Below are positions 35,564-44,918 of a stretch of 64,000 bases of DNA, one piece after another. The translations under genes were made by a program, and so were the position numbers. The DNA is taken from positions 124,001-188,000 of the forward strand of contig CADCCF010000003.1 of assembly GCA_902799835.1 (NCBI GenBank), read 5' to 3'. Origin of the DNA: an uncultured Pseudomonadota bacterium. Lineage in GTDB: Bacteria; Pseudomonadota; Alphaproteobacteria; RF32; CAG-239. Below the pieces are notes generated by a model. It was not told where the DNA came from. It saw only the letters and a program-made list of their open reading frames with translations, and ran no database searches. The first letter of the stretch is position 1; every line of letters begins with the position of its first letter.

Positions 35564-35851
35564 CTATACTCTTTTGAAAACTCCGATTTCTACCTCCGGC
35601 AGAAATGAGCTTATTCTTCCGACCACAAATTCGAGCTTATCAACTCTTCCCCACAGCGGTCCTTTTTGACAAGCCAGTAACATAGCATCTATTTTGTCAT
35701 CATCACCCAGCAGCCGCAACAACACCGATCCGTCATAGTCATTATGTACCCAGCCGGAAATTCCTCCGATTTCTTTAGCTTTATTAACCGCAAAACGGCG
35801 ATAGCCGACACCTTGCACACGACCTTTAACTCTGACCACTACATCGCGCAT
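35564..35851 (-). CDS. acyP: Acylphosphatase
   Basis: A 95-residue acylphosphatase, hydrolysing acyl phosphates in the cytoplasm. The phosphate-binding loop GRVQGVGYRRF includes the catalytic Arg, and GWVHNDYDGSVLL contains the catalytic Asn. Its start lies 13 nt inside the end of the ATP12-like gene, so it is coupled to it, and it is convergent with nth (7 nt gap). Confidence 0.92.
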   Translation of the reverse strand: MRDVVVRVKGRVQGVGYRRFAVNKAKEIGGISGWVHNDYDGSVLLRLLGDDDKIDAMLLACQKGPLWGRVDKLEFVVGRISSFLPEVEIGVFKRV

Positions 35852-36342
35852 TGTAAAAAACTTTCAATTTCTGACAACTCATCAGCTTTTATTTTACGCG
35901 CTGCCAAAGCTTGCTCATCTTCACCCCATTGTTCATTTTGCCACAACTCTTCCAAAGCACTCAATTCAGCCGCCCGATTTGCACTAAGCTTATTCTTTAT
36001 CAAAGCCAATCCCAACAATACCGAACGTAAATTGAGCGCCGCCGCATACCAACAACAAAATTCCTTTGCATTAACCTCTTGAAAAATTTTGCTCAATGCC
36101 TTGATTATGTCGTGATTATCCGGCACCGCCAACCCTGAAGTAACTTTCAACTTAATATTCAACAAACTTTCTGCCCATTCAATAATCGGTTGCCATTTTT
36201 GCTTTTGCCAAGCCAATAACTCAGGCTTATCGCTAAAGAAAAACAGCAAATCAGTCTCGGCAAAATCCAACAACTGTTTTTGCATCTTGTCACGATTATT
36301 ATCAATTTCCTTAACGGCTTGCTTCAGTTCGTCTGCTTTCAA
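35839..36342 (-). CDS. ATP12-family F1-ATPase assembly chaperone, N-terminally short
   Basis: A 167-residue protein matching the C-terminal helical domain of ATP12, the chaperone of the F1 alpha subunit: DLLFFFSDKPELLAWQKQKW, WQPIIEWAESLLNI, and the signature ALEELWQNEQWGEDEQALA. Typical alphaproteobacterial members are 230-250 residues and start with a beta-rich domain containing a TPAK-type motif; this is absent. The start is a TTG at 36342 with AAAGG 9 nt upstream, 1 nt after the asmA stop, leaving no space for the missing part. The neighbouring RluC-like gene is a common ATP12 neighbour and supports the call. Confidence 0.78.
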   Translation of the reverse strand: MKADELKQAVKEIDNNRDKMQKQLLDFAETDLLFFFSDKPELLAWQKQKWQPIIEWAESLLNIKLKVTSGLAVPDNHDIIKALSKIFQEVNAKEFCCWYAAALNLRSVLLGLALIKNKLSANRAAELSALEELWQNEQWGEDEQALAARKIKADELSEIESFLQCAM

Positions 36343-36343
36343 C

Positions 36344-38434
36344 TTATTCGCCTTTCAATGATTTCTTAAATGATTTGAACAATCCTTTGGCTGCATCACC
36401 GATTTCTTTGGCTGCATCACGTGCTTGCCCAGCAACATCTTGATAAGATTCTTTTGCACTATTCATCACACTTTCTTTTTTGGTAAAACGATTGGCATAT
36501 TTGGTCCCTTGCAAAGCATTATAGCATAAATTGTCATCGCTTCCCAACAAAACTTCTCCGCCCAAATACAAACCATTGGTTGCGAGCGTACCGACCACGG
36601 TTGAAACTGCCGAAGTCTTATCTAACTTTATGGAAGGATTTTGCAACTTTCCCCCCAAACGCACGAATGAAGCTAGCGCTTGTGTAAGATTGCCCTTCGA
36701 TAATTTATTCAAAGTCGGACTGATTGTAAAATCAATTTTATCATTAACCAAATTAACATTACCGCTACTGACCAACTGCAATTTGTCCGAATTGAAAACT
36801 ATTCCCTTGTTAAATTCGGCTTTGCCTCCTTTAATTTTGGTGTTAACCACCGCACATTCAACATTGAGCTCATCATGCCTGCTGGTATCAATATTCAACA
36901 GTTTAAACAATTCAGCGACTACACCATCGGTCAACCATTCAATTTGTCCAGCCTTAAATACCGTCTTATCAATCATGGCTGTAAATTGTCCGGTCAAATT
37001 TTCTGAACATTTACGATAACTTGCACCGGTTGTAGCCAAATCTGCGTCAACATCCATAAGACCTCCACTCAACACCGTAAAGTCATCATCATCAACCAAC
37101 ACTTCATACAAATTGTTAAATTTTATCTGTGAGGCACTGATTTTGGTCGTCAGCGATTGCTTAGCCGCATTCACTACTCCACTTAAATTGACCTTTCCGC
37201 CATAAACTGCTGTATTCAACTTGTTGATATTCAAAACTCCGTTATTCAATTTCGCATTAAGCAAAATATCTTGCAAAATCAAACCATCCGGCAATATCAA
37301 CTTACCAACTTTTACATTAAACAATCCATTGAGCAAATTCAAGCATTGGTAAGGTATATTGTCATTCGGTACCATTTCCAAAGCCTGAGCTTCGGCAATC
37401 AACTTCGGTCCTGACCATGACAACATTGACTTTTGAGTTAAAGATTTCACATTAAATATATCACTGCGTAAATCAGCCTCAATATAGGGCTTAGCCTTAC
37501 TCCAATCAACCTTAGCATTACCGCTGACCGAGTTAGTCGCCAAATTTAAATTGCGAATATTAATATCAGCTTTATTCATGTCCCCATCAATTCTTGACAG
37601 CAGGCTTATTTCCGGCAACTTAAAGTTACCCGCCGGATTATGTGCATCAACTTCCATTTGATAACTTAAATCGCCCATAACATTAGAGACCAATCCTTGC
37701 AGATTGGTTTTTATACCGAGTGCTTCAACAATTCCCTCAACCTCGACATTCCCGCTTTGCATAATTTTTTTAAGTTCGGATAATTTCAAATCCGCCTGAA
37801 TTGATTTATTATCATAAAGAGCATCCAACTTTAATTCTATCGGCTCGCCATCTTCAACTTCCAGCTCAATCTCATTAAGTTGCGCACTAATATTCTCTTT
37901 ACTTTTAGCATCATAATAGTTAACCTGACCGTCTTCCAATCTTACTTCTTTGGCAATTAATCCGATTGCTGCAACCGCTTTAGCATCTTTTACCTGAGGT
38001 GTATTTTTTCCGTTGTTATTTTGTCCGTTGTTGCTCAGCTTAGCAAATTCCCAGCTTTTATTTCCATCTTTGGCAACTTCCAAATAAACTTCCGGTTTTA
38101 CTAAAATAAATTTTTTAATATTAATTTGTTTGTGCATTAATGCTCCGAGCGAAAACTGGACTTCCAATCTATCCAATTTTGCCATATAAGGATTTTGTGC
38201 CCATTCGGGATTAGCAAAAGTAACATCATTAATCACCAATGTCGGAACCAGTGACAGACCTATTTTTGCGTCACCGTTCAGCGACAACTTTCTACCAGTT
38301 TCCCGCAAAGCAATATCTTCAATATATGTTTTATAGCGATTCAAATCAAAATTGCGCACAAAAACAAAACCGCCTATTGCTAAGATGATAATAAGCGAGG
38401 CTACAATTGACGCTGTTTTTTTCACCATTCCCAT
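36344..38434 (-). CDS. AsmA-family protein
   Basis: A 696-residue envelope protein: an N-terminal membrane anchor (ASIVASLIIILAIGGFVFV) followed by the AsmA start RNFDLNRYKTYIEDIALRET and LNGDAKIGLSLVPTLVINDV. The bulk is beta-rich and repetitive as expected for a lipid-transfer groove facing the periplasm; the C-terminal AsmA region reads FNKGIVFNSDKLQLVSSG and ends in a basic amphipathic tail. AAGGAG lies 8 nt before the ATG. Known relatives support outer-membrane lipid transport. It lies between rluC and the ATP12-like gene. Confidence 0.88.
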   Translation of the reverse strand: MGMVKKTASIVASLIIILAIGGFVFVRNFDLNRYKTYIEDIALRETGRKLSLNGDAKIGLSLVPTLVINDVTFANPEWAQNPYMAKLDRLEVQFSLGALMHKQINIKKFILVKPEVYLEVAKDGNKSWEFAKLSNNGQNNNGKNTPQVKDAKAVAAIGLIAKEVRLEDGQVNYYDAKSKENISAQLNEIELEVEDGEPIELKLDALYDNKSIQADLKLSELKKIMQSGNVEVEGIVEALGIKTNLQGLVSNVMGDLSYQMEVDAHNPAGNFKLPEISLLSRIDGDMNKADINIRNLNLATNSVSGNAKVDWSKAKPYIEADLRSDIFNVKSLTQKSMLSWSGPKLIAEAQALEMVPNDNIPYQCLNLLNGLFNVKVGKLILPDGLILQDILLNAKLNNGVLNINKLNTAVYGGKVNLSGVVNAAKQSLTTKISASQIKFNNLYEVLVDDDDFTVLSGGLMDVDADLATTGASYRKCSENLTGQFTAMIDKTVFKAGQIEWLTDGVVAELFKLLNIDTSRHDELNVECAVVNTKIKGGKAEFNKGIVFNSDKLQLVSSGNVNLVNDKIDFTISPTLNKLSKGNLTQALASFVRLGGKLQNPSIKLDKTSAVSTVVGTLATNGLYLGGEVLLGSDDNLCYNALQGTKYANRFTKKESVMNSAKESYQDVAGQARDAAKEIGDAAKGLFKSFKKSLKGE

Positions 38435-38446
38435 ATTTCTTACTCC

Positions 38447-39370
38447 TTATATTTCCGGTAACTCTAAGCCCAAAGTTGCCAGTGTTTCATTAAAATAATC
38501 CGGTAGCATTGCTTTAACCACCAATTCCTTATATATGCTCGACAAATCTATTTTGTATGCGTGCAAATGCAATTTATTGGCCACATCGTTAAACTTTTCT
38601 CTATTGCCATACTTATCATCACCAATAATCGGATTTCCTATATATTGCATATGCACACGCAACTGATGCGTGCGTCCGGTTTTAGGACTTAATTTCACCA
38701 AAGCTACTTTATTTCCTGTACAATCAAGAACTTCCATTTCACTCAAAGATTTTTGTCCTTCCGGCGATACTATCATTTTTTCACCCGATTTCAGCAACGG
38801 CGCATCGATAATCATCTTATCTTTTTTCGGTTTTCCTTGCACCACTGCTATATAAGTTTTGTTTATATCTTTTTCCTTAAAAGCTCTTGTTAAAATTTCG
38901 GCATTTTTTCTATCTCTGGCCAATACTAAAATTCCTGATGTATCTTTGTCGATACGATGCACCAAACGTGGAGCTTCTTTCTTTTCAAAGCTTAAAGCAT
39001 TTAACATTCCGTCAATATGATGTTTAGTATTGGTTCCGCCTTGCACTGCCAGTCCGGACGGTTTATTCAAAACAATAATATTTTCGTCTTTGTAAACTAC
39101 CAATGATTTTATAAATTCTTCATCGGTTTTGCTTATTTTTCCTTTTTCTGTCTCCGTAATTTCATCGTTGATTGGTGGAATTCTCAACTGCTGTCCACTG
39201 CTTAGCTTAAGTGATACTTCAGCTTTTTTACCATCAACTTTTATCTGTTTAGTGCGCAATAATTTTTGCAATCTCGCCAGCGGCAAATTCGGATAGTATT
39301 TCAAAAACCACCGATTCAGACGCATGCCGTCATCTTGATCTTTTATGGTTACTATTTCAACTCTAGGCAT
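38447..39370 (-). CDS. RluC/RluD-family 23S rRNA pseudouridine synthase
   Basis: A 307-residue enzyme with an N-terminal S4 RNA-binding domain (LARLQKLLRTKQIKVDGKK) and the catalytic motif LVHRIDKDTSGILVLA with the essential Asp, followed by TGRTHQLRVHMQYIGNPIIG. By these features it is RluC-like. The chosen start MPRVEIVTI lies 4 nt after the stop of the upstream gene; an in-frame ATG 15 nt earlier overlaps it. The exact uridines modified cannot be read from sequence. Confidence 0.92.
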   Translation of the reverse strand: MPRVEIVTIKDQDDGMRLNRWFLKYYPNLPLARLQKLLRTKQIKVDGKKAEVSLKLSSGQQLRIPPINDEITETEKGKISKTDEEFIKSLVVYKDENIIVLNKPSGLAVQGGTNTKHHIDGMLNALSFEKKEAPRLVHRIDKDTSGILVLARDRKNAEILTRAFKEKDINKTYIAVVQGKPKKDKMIIDAPLLKSGEKMIVSPEGQKSLSEMEVLDCTGNKVALVKLSPKTGRTHQLRVHMQYIGNPIIGDDKYGNREKFNDVANKLHLHAYKIDLSSIYKELVVKAMLPDYFNETLATLGLELPEI

Positions 39371-39374
39371 TAAC

Positions 39375-40109
39375 TCAAGCCCCATAAGAAAAATACTTCA
39401 CACTTTCATAAACAACGATTCTATTCACATCTGAAAATCGCAATACTTTTCCGCCATAAGTAATATTACCGGAATTAAAAGGCAGACATCCTTGTCTCTT
39501 TTGATACTCCCGCACATCACGCAATCCCATATTGGTACCATTAGCAAACTCAACATTCCAACCATAGGTATCATAACCAACATTAACATGAATGGTATCA
39601 CAATCAGGTGTTCCCTCAAAAACTTCTTCGGTAAAGTTCTTATCTATGCCATACATATTGGCACTTAAAGTTCCATCGTACATTTTCAAATAAGCTAGAT
39701 TATTTGTTGTTTCTAAGCCGCCCAAAGAAGATAAGTCAGCTTGATTATCTAATGCCTCATCGGCAAAATCTGCATCCACATTATCCGTCGGAACTGCATC
39801 AACTAACTGTTCGGGAAAATCAACAACTTCCGGTTGTTCATTAACTTCCGGCGTTACATTTTCACTTACATCTGATACATTCGACATATCTGCCGCAACA
39901 TCGGCTGACATGAATATATCTTCCGGCGCAACGGTAGGCTCACCTGATTGTATCTCTTCCATCGGTTGAACCACTCCATCATCTGCCGCAACATTAGCAT
40001 CGGCGGGATTTTCCAAAATATCATCAAAATTAAAATCTTTCATCACATCTGCTTCATCTGCAGTTGCTGTAACCAAATCTTCTTCCGCCTGTAAAACCTC
40101 ATCTGTCAT
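39375..40109 (-). CDS. Acidic hypothetical protein with C-terminal folded domain
   Basis: A 244-residue protein. The first 140 residues are highly acidic, Ala/Val/Asp-rich and probably disordered (many repeats of the type AADV, PEVNEQPEVVDFPEQLVDA). The C-terminal 100 residues look folded: LAYLKMYDGTLSANMYGID, CDTIHVNVGYDTYGWNVEF, LRDVREYQKRQGCLPFNSG. No signal peptide or TM. It is the first gene downstream of the histidine kinase in a tight minus-strand run. The second of two adjacent ATGs is better placed relative to AAAGGA. Function unknown. Confidence 0.7.
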   Translation of the reverse strand: MTDEVLQAEEDLVTATADEADVMKDFNFDDILENPADANVAADDGVVQPMEEIQSGEPTVAPEDIFMSADVAADMSNVSDVSENVTPEVNEQPEVVDFPEQLVDAVPTDNVDADFADEALDNQADLSSLGGLETTNNLAYLKMYDGTLSANMYGIDKNFTEEVFEGTPDCDTIHVNVGYDTYGWNVEFANGTNMGLRDVREYQKRQGCLPFNSGNITYGGKVLRFSDVNRIVVYESVKYFSYGA

Positions 40110-40122
40110 CATCTTTTCCTTT

Positions 40123-41481
40123 CTAAATCGGCAACTCTATCACGGCCTTCAATCCGCCTAATTTACTATCTCCCAATATAATTTTTCCGCCATGTGAAGC
40201 AATAATATCTTTAGTAATAGCCAGCCCCAGCCCAATACCGCCGGTTTCTTTATTTCGTGACTTTTCTAAACGATAAAATGCTCTGAAAACCTCATCTCTC
40301 TTATCTTTGGGAATTCCCGGTCCGTTGTCATCAACTATAATATTCAACTTTCGTTCGTTACACTCAACTCTTACTTCAACTTTTTTACCATATCTGCAAG
40401 CATTTGCAATAATATTTGTAATAGCTCTTTTTAACGCTTGTTCTTTTACCATCATCAATATGCCATCAGATTTTGACATATATTTTATTTTTTTATGTTC
40501 GATTTTGAATCTTTCACAAATACCTTTTACCAAGGCTGCCACATCAGTTTCAACCGGTTCTTCATTGCCTTCACCCCGCACAAATGCCAAATACCCATTA
40601 AGCATTTTTTCCATTTCATCAATATCAATCAAAAAATCTTGTTTATCTTGATTATCTTCCATCATTGAAGCAACAAGTTTCATTCTGGTCAAAGGGGTAC
40701 GTAAGTCATGCGAAATACCCGCCAGCATTTGTGTTCTCTCCATAATTTGCCTCAATATACGCTCTTTCATTTTGATAAAAGCCAAACCGGCTTTACGGAC
40801 TTCGGATGATCCATAAGGCTTAAACCCATCATCATAAATACCTTTACCAAAATTTTCCGAAGTTTGTGCCAAATCATCAATTGCCCTGACTTGAATTCGC
40901 AAAAATAACATTGACACACCCAGCAAAAATATTGATGTTGCTACCATCCAAATCACAAACATAAAAATCGAAGATGAAAAAACTTTTTTACGTGGACAAG
41001 CAAAGCGATAAACCTCATCACCATCATCAATAATAATAACCAAATCGTGCTTTGCATTACTCTTATCATAAAAAATTCGCCAATACATTCCCTTAAAGTC
41101 ACGACGCAATGCATCACGCAAATATTCCAACACTAACTCATTATCTTCCGAAACATAGCTTGAACGCATCTCATCACCGCGCTCAATCACATTAAAATCC
41201 ATCTGCAAATCATAATTTGCTAATAAAGCCAAACTCTCTTTAGGAACTCCTGCCTGATGCAAATCAAGCACCACCTTTATATCCTCAACCAAATTATCGG
41301 CCAATCGACGCCCCATGCGGCTCCAACTACTATCAAAAAATACTACAACTGATACTATTTGCACCCCGATAAGCGGCATAAAAATCAGCAACATTGTGCG
41401 AAAAAACAAAGTCCTCGGCAGCAGTTTATAGCGCCAATAGCTCAATCTTTCTTCCCATTTTATCGGTAGTTTAAGATGCAT
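40123..41481 (-). CDS. EnvZ-type sensor histidine kinase
   Basis: A 452-residue membrane kinase with two TM segments (about 28-50 and 172-196) flanking a 120-residue periplasmic sensor domain, a HAMP region (RAIDDLAQTSENFGKG), the H box AGISHDLRTPLTRMKL with the phosphorylated His near residue 258, the N box ALKRAITNIIANACRYGK, and G boxes VDDNGPGIP and GGIGLGLAITKDI. It is 15 nt downstream of its response regulator. The domain layout and partner suggest envelope-stress or osmolarity sensing as in EnvZ/OmpR, but the ligand is unknown. Confidence 0.9.
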   Translation of the reverse strand: MHLKLPIKWEERLSYWRYKLLPRTLFFRTMLLIFMPLIGVQIVSVVVFFDSSWSRMGRRLADNLVEDIKVVLDLHQAGVPKESLALLANYDLQMDFNVIERGDEMRSSYVSEDNELVLEYLRDALRRDFKGMYWRIFYDKSNAKHDLVIIIDDGDEVYRFACPRKKVFSSSIFMFVIWMVATSIFLLGVSMLFLRIQVRAIDDLAQTSENFGKGIYDDGFKPYGSSEVRKAGLAFIKMKERILRQIMERTQMLAGISHDLRTPLTRMKLVASMMEDNQDKQDFLIDIDEMEKMLNGYLAFVRGEGNEEPVETDVAALVKGICERFKIEHKKIKYMSKSDGILMMVKEQALKRAITNIIANACRYGKKVEVRVECNERKLNIIVDDNGPGIPKDKRDEVFRAFYRLEKSRNKETGGIGLGLAITKDIIASHGGKIILGDSKLGGLKAVIELPI

Positions 41482-41496
41482 CACCCCAAACCTTTT

Positions 41497-42183
41497 CTAA
41501 TCTGGCAACAACATATAACCTTTGCCACGAACCGTTTGCAAATAACGCGGATTCTTAGAATCTTTTTCAATTTTTTTGCGCAAACGCGTTATCTGCACAT
41601 CAATCGATCGCGGCGATTGTCCGGCACCCAAAATTTCTGACAGCTTTTCGCGTGTGAACACCTGTCCGCTTTTTTCACCCAAAATCATTAATAAATTCTG
41701 CTCCACCGCTGTCAAATGCACAATGCCGCCCTGTTTGAGATGCAACTCTTTGTTTTGCATATCAAAAACACACAATCCCAATCCCAATTTTTCTTTATTT
41801 TCTTTTTCGGAATCAACACGTTTCAGAATATTGGCAATTCTAAGCAATAGCTCTTTAGTATCAAAAGGTTTGGATAGATAGTCATCAGCTCCGTTTTCTA
41901 GCCCAGTAATTCTGTCATCAACACCAGCCAAAGCTGTCAACATAATCACCGGAACCAAACTTTCCCGACGCAACTTTGCCAAGAACTCAAAACCATTTTC
42001 TTTAGGCATCATCACATCAACAACCAGTAGATTAAAACGATACTGTTTCAACATCTCACGAGCCTCACTAGCCTCTTTTGCTGTTGAAACCATATATCCA
42101 TGTTCTCGCAGAAACCGTTGCAACAACTCTCTCAAACGAGTATCGTCATCAACAACTAAAATATGCTTTTCCGCTTTTTCCAT
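41497..42183 (-). CDS. OmpR-family response regulator
   Basis: A 228-residue regulator. The receiver domain has the acidic pocket HILVVDDDTRLRELL, phosphoacceptor Asp56 in LLVVDVMMPKENG and the Lys in DDYLSKPFDTKELL; the C-terminal winged helix (SEILGAGQSPRSIDVQITRL, YLQTVRGKGYMLLPD) is of the OmpR/PhoB type. It is co-transcribed with the EnvZ-type kinase and lies 6 nt from pgsA. Confidence 0.92.
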   Translation of the reverse strand: MEKAEKHILVVDDDTRLRELLQRFLREHGYMVSTAKEASEAREMLKQYRFNLLVVDVMMPKENGFEFLAKLRRESLVPVIMLTALAGVDDRITGLENGADDYLSKPFDTKELLLRIANILKRVDSEKENKEKLGLGLCVFDMQNKELHLKQGGIVHLTAVEQNLLMILGEKSGQVFTREKLSEILGAGQSPRSIDVQITRLRKKIEKDSKNPRYLQTVRGKGYMLLPD

Positions 42184-42189
42184 AAATTA

Positions 42190-42948
42190 CTATCCGATTT
42201 TGCTTACCTTTTTACGCATCTTGCTGTTTTTAGCGGTTTTATTCGACTTCGCGACAGTCTTCTTTTTAGCTTTAATTTTTTTCCTGACTGTTTCGGCCTT
42301 TTGCTTAGCTACACGGGTTACTTCTCTAACCTTTCTAACAGATTCGTTATCGGCCAAATCTTGGATAATCTTTGGCATAGGCGGAATTTTAGCACATTTT
42401 TCCGTTTCACAAATGTAATCCAAACTTTTTTGAAAATATTGATACCCTGTAATAAAGGTCAGTACACCGGCAACCCACAACAAAATTTCACCAATACCAC
42501 CCCAATACCAAAATCCTTTCAACAACATCATTGACAGGGCCGTCATCTGAAAACCTGTTTTCCACTTAGCCAAACGAGTAACCGGTAATCCTACATTAAC
42601 TTCACGTAAAAACTCTCTTAATCCCGAAACCAACAATTCGCGACACAAAATCACTATAATAGGAATAAAACTCAATTTTGTGCACACCATATCCGGCTTA
42701 GCTAACAAAACAACCAAAGCTGATGTCACCAAAAGCTTATCAGCTATCGGATCCATCAAACGCCCTAAAGCCGAAGTTTCACCTCTTGCACGTGCTAAAT
42801 ATCCATCAAAATAATCGGTTATCGAAGCAATAATAAACAAAACTGCCGTAAACAAAGCCCATAATGTTCCATGAACATACAAGGATAAAAATATAACTGG
42901 AATTACGACAATTCGTGAAAAAGTCAATAAATTAGGAATATTATACAT
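42190..42948 (-). CDS. pgsA: CDP-diacylglycerol-glycerol-3-phosphate phosphatidyltransferase
   Basis: A 252-residue inner-membrane enzyme making phosphatidylglycerol phosphate. The CDP-alcohol phosphotransferase motif D-x2-D-G-x2-A-R-x8-G-x3-D-x3-D is present (TDYFDGYLARARG ... ALGRLMDPIADK), with several TM helices. I start it at 42948 (MYNIPNLLTFSR) with GAGGG 8 nt upstream. After residue about 190 there is a C-terminal extension of some 60 residues dominated by Lys/Arg (VRKKIKAKKKTVAKSNK), not part of the usual enzyme. Confidence 0.93.
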   Translation of the reverse strand: MYNIPNLLTFSRIVVIPVIFLSLYVHGTLWALFTAVLFIIASITDYFDGYLARARGETSALGRLMDPIADKLLVTSALVVLLAKPDMVCTKLSFIPIIVILCRELLVSGLREFLREVNVGLPVTRLAKWKTGFQMTALSMMLLKGFWYWGGIGEILLWVAGVLTFITGYQYFQKSLDYICETEKCAKIPPMPKIIQDLADNESVRKVREVTRVAKQKAETVRKKIKAKKKTVAKSNKTAKNSKMRKKVSKIG

Positions 42949-42998
42949 TTTTGCACCCTCAAATTTCAAACTAACGTAGGTATTCTAGATTATAATTA

Positions 42999-44807
42999 TC
43001 AATTATGAAAGTAATTATATATTTTTTCCGCTGTTTTTTTACTAATACCTGCAATTTTTTGCAACTCACTCAACGACGCATCTGCCACATCCTTAGTCGA
43101 ACCGAAATATTTTAACAATTCTTTTTTGCGCCAAGCACCTATTCCTTCAATCTCGTCAAGGCTTGACTTAGTCATTGATTTGGCTCGTTTTTTGCGATGA
43201 GTGCCGATAGCAAATCGATGCGCTTCATCACGCAAATTTTGCAAGTAAAATGCCAAAGGTGAACGATATTCCAAATCAAAACTTTCTTTATCTTTAATGT
43301 GATAAAATTCTCTGCCGGCATTACGATCTTCCCCTTTTGAAATTCCAACAATTGTAATTCCGCTCAAATCATAATCTTTCAAAGCTTCGTGCACTGCATT
43401 TAATTGTCCTCTGCCACCATCCAGCAAAATAACATCCGGTCGATTTTCTTTGTTCATCCGTTCAAACCGCCTTGTCAGCACTTCCTTCATCATGGCAAAA
43501 TCATCACGTGTTTCAGCCGTATATTTTATATCAAAAGTTCGATAATTTTTCTTATCAAACCCGTTCGGCGTTGCCACAATCATCGCCCCGATTGCATAAC
43601 TGCCTTGATTATGTGAGTTATCATAGACTTCTATACGCTGTGGAATTTTATTTAATCCGAATTTATCACGCAACATCTCTAAATTAGCTTTTACTGAAGC
43701 TTCTAAAGCAATTTTCCGACGCAATGCGTCAACTGCATTGTTATAAGCAAATTCCGTCAACTTACGTTTATTTCCAGCCTTCGGTGCTAACACTTTAACT
43801 CCTAAAGCACTACTCCACCAGTCACAGTCCACATCTTCATAACTTATAATTTCTTTCGGTACTGCTCTTTCAGCATAAAACTCTCCGATAAAAGCTTCAA
43901 CGACCTCACGCAAATCAGCTCCTTCCGCCTGCTCCGGAAAATAAACCGCATTACCGCAATTTTGCCCCGAACGAATAAAAAATATCTCCACCGCTGTCAA
44001 ATCCCCTTCTTGTGCTGCCGCTATTATATCAGCTGATTTAATACTTGAATATTCGACATTTTGTTTTGATTGAATATTACTCAGAGCTCTGATTCTGTCA
44101 CGCAAAACTAAGGCTTTTTCATAATCAAGTTCAGCACTGGCCTGCGCCATTTGCTCATATAAGCTTTTTTGCAAACTGTCATCATCGCCTTCCAAAAAGG
44201 CTATCGCTTTTTCAACCAATTTGCCATATTCTTCTTTGCTTATCATATTCACGCATGGCGCCGAACAACGTTTTATTTGATACATCAGACAAGGTCTTTT
44301 GCGATTGGCAAAAACAGCATCACGACATGACCGCAATAAAAAACCTTTCTGCAATACGCTTAAAACTTCATTAACCGCCAAAACTGAAGCAAATGGTCCA
44401 AAATATTTATTCTTTCCCTTGCGCCCACCGCGATACTTTGACAGCCTAGGAAAATCTGCTTGTGTATCAATCATCAGATAAGGAAAAGTTTTATCATCTT
44501 TTAGCAGGATATTATAGCGTGGCTTGTACTTTTTTATCAGTTCATTTTCTATCAACAATGCTCGCGATTCATTTTCAACCACAATAAATTCCATCCTGTC
44601 AATTTGCGCTACCATTTGCTGCAAACGAACCGGTAATTTATTGATATGTGAATAAGATGTTATGCGCTTTTTGATACTTTTAGCTTTGCCTACATACAAA
44701 ACCCCGCCCTTATCGTCTATCATTCGATAAACACCGGCACTCAACGGAGCAATTTTAATATGTGCTTTTAAATTAGCCAAACCTTTTTGAATATCAAACA
44801 ATACCAA
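42999..44807 (-). CDS. uvrC: Excinuclease ABC subunit C
   Basis: A 602-residue nucleotide-excision-repair nuclease. The N-terminal GIY-YIG domain is AGVYRMIDDKGGVLYVGKAK; the central UVR motif follows CSAPCVNMISKEEYGKLVEK and DYEKALVLRDRIRAL; the C-terminal RNase H-like half has EVYDNSHNQGSYAIGAM and PDVILLDGGRGQLN; two helix-hairpin-helix motifs close the protein. It heads the long minus-strand run with pgsA. uvrB is elsewhere in this window (58.7 kb). Confidence 0.96.
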   Translation of the reverse strand: MVLFDIQKGLANLKAHIKIAPLSAGVYRMIDDKGGVLYVGKAKSIKKRITSYSHINKLPVRLQQMVAQIDRMEFIVVENESRALLIENELIKKYKPRYNILLKDDKTFPYLMIDTQADFPRLSKYRGGRKGKNKYFGPFASVLAVNEVLSVLQKGFLLRSCRDAVFANRKRPCLMYQIKRCSAPCVNMISKEEYGKLVEKAIAFLEGDDDSLQKSLYEQMAQASAELDYEKALVLRDRIRALSNIQSKQNVEYSSIKSADIIAAAQEGDLTAVEIFFIRSGQNCGNAVYFPEQAEGADLREVVEAFIGEFYAERAVPKEIISYEDVDCDWWSSALGVKVLAPKAGNKRKLTEFAYNNAVDALRRKIALEASVKANLEMLRDKFGLNKIPQRIEVYDNSHNQGSYAIGAMIVATPNGFDKKNYRTFDIKYTAETRDDFAMMKEVLTRRFERMNKENRPDVILLDGGRGQLNAVHEALKDYDLSGITIVGISKGEDRNAGREFYHIKDKESFDLEYRSPLAFYLQNLRDEAHRFAIGTHRKKRAKSMTKSSLDEIEGIGAWRKKELLKYFGSTKDVADASLSELQKIAGISKKTAEKIYNYFHN

Positions 44808-44859
44808 CTCTCCTTGCTGATTATAGTATTAGTCCTTAAGCTGGCAAAAATCAAGGCAT

Positions 44860-44892
44860 AAAAAAAGACCTCTCTTTTTAACAAGAGAAATC
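44860..44892 (-). terminator. Intrinsic terminator after small membrane gene
   Basis: On the minus strand GATTTCTCTT and AAGAGAGGTC form a 10-bp stem (two G-U) around a short loop, followed by seven U. It lies 27 nt after the stop codon of the 73-residue protein and before uvrC. Confidence 0.7.
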
Positions 44893-44918
44893 CTTCTTTA
44901 AATCAGATCTCAAAAGAA

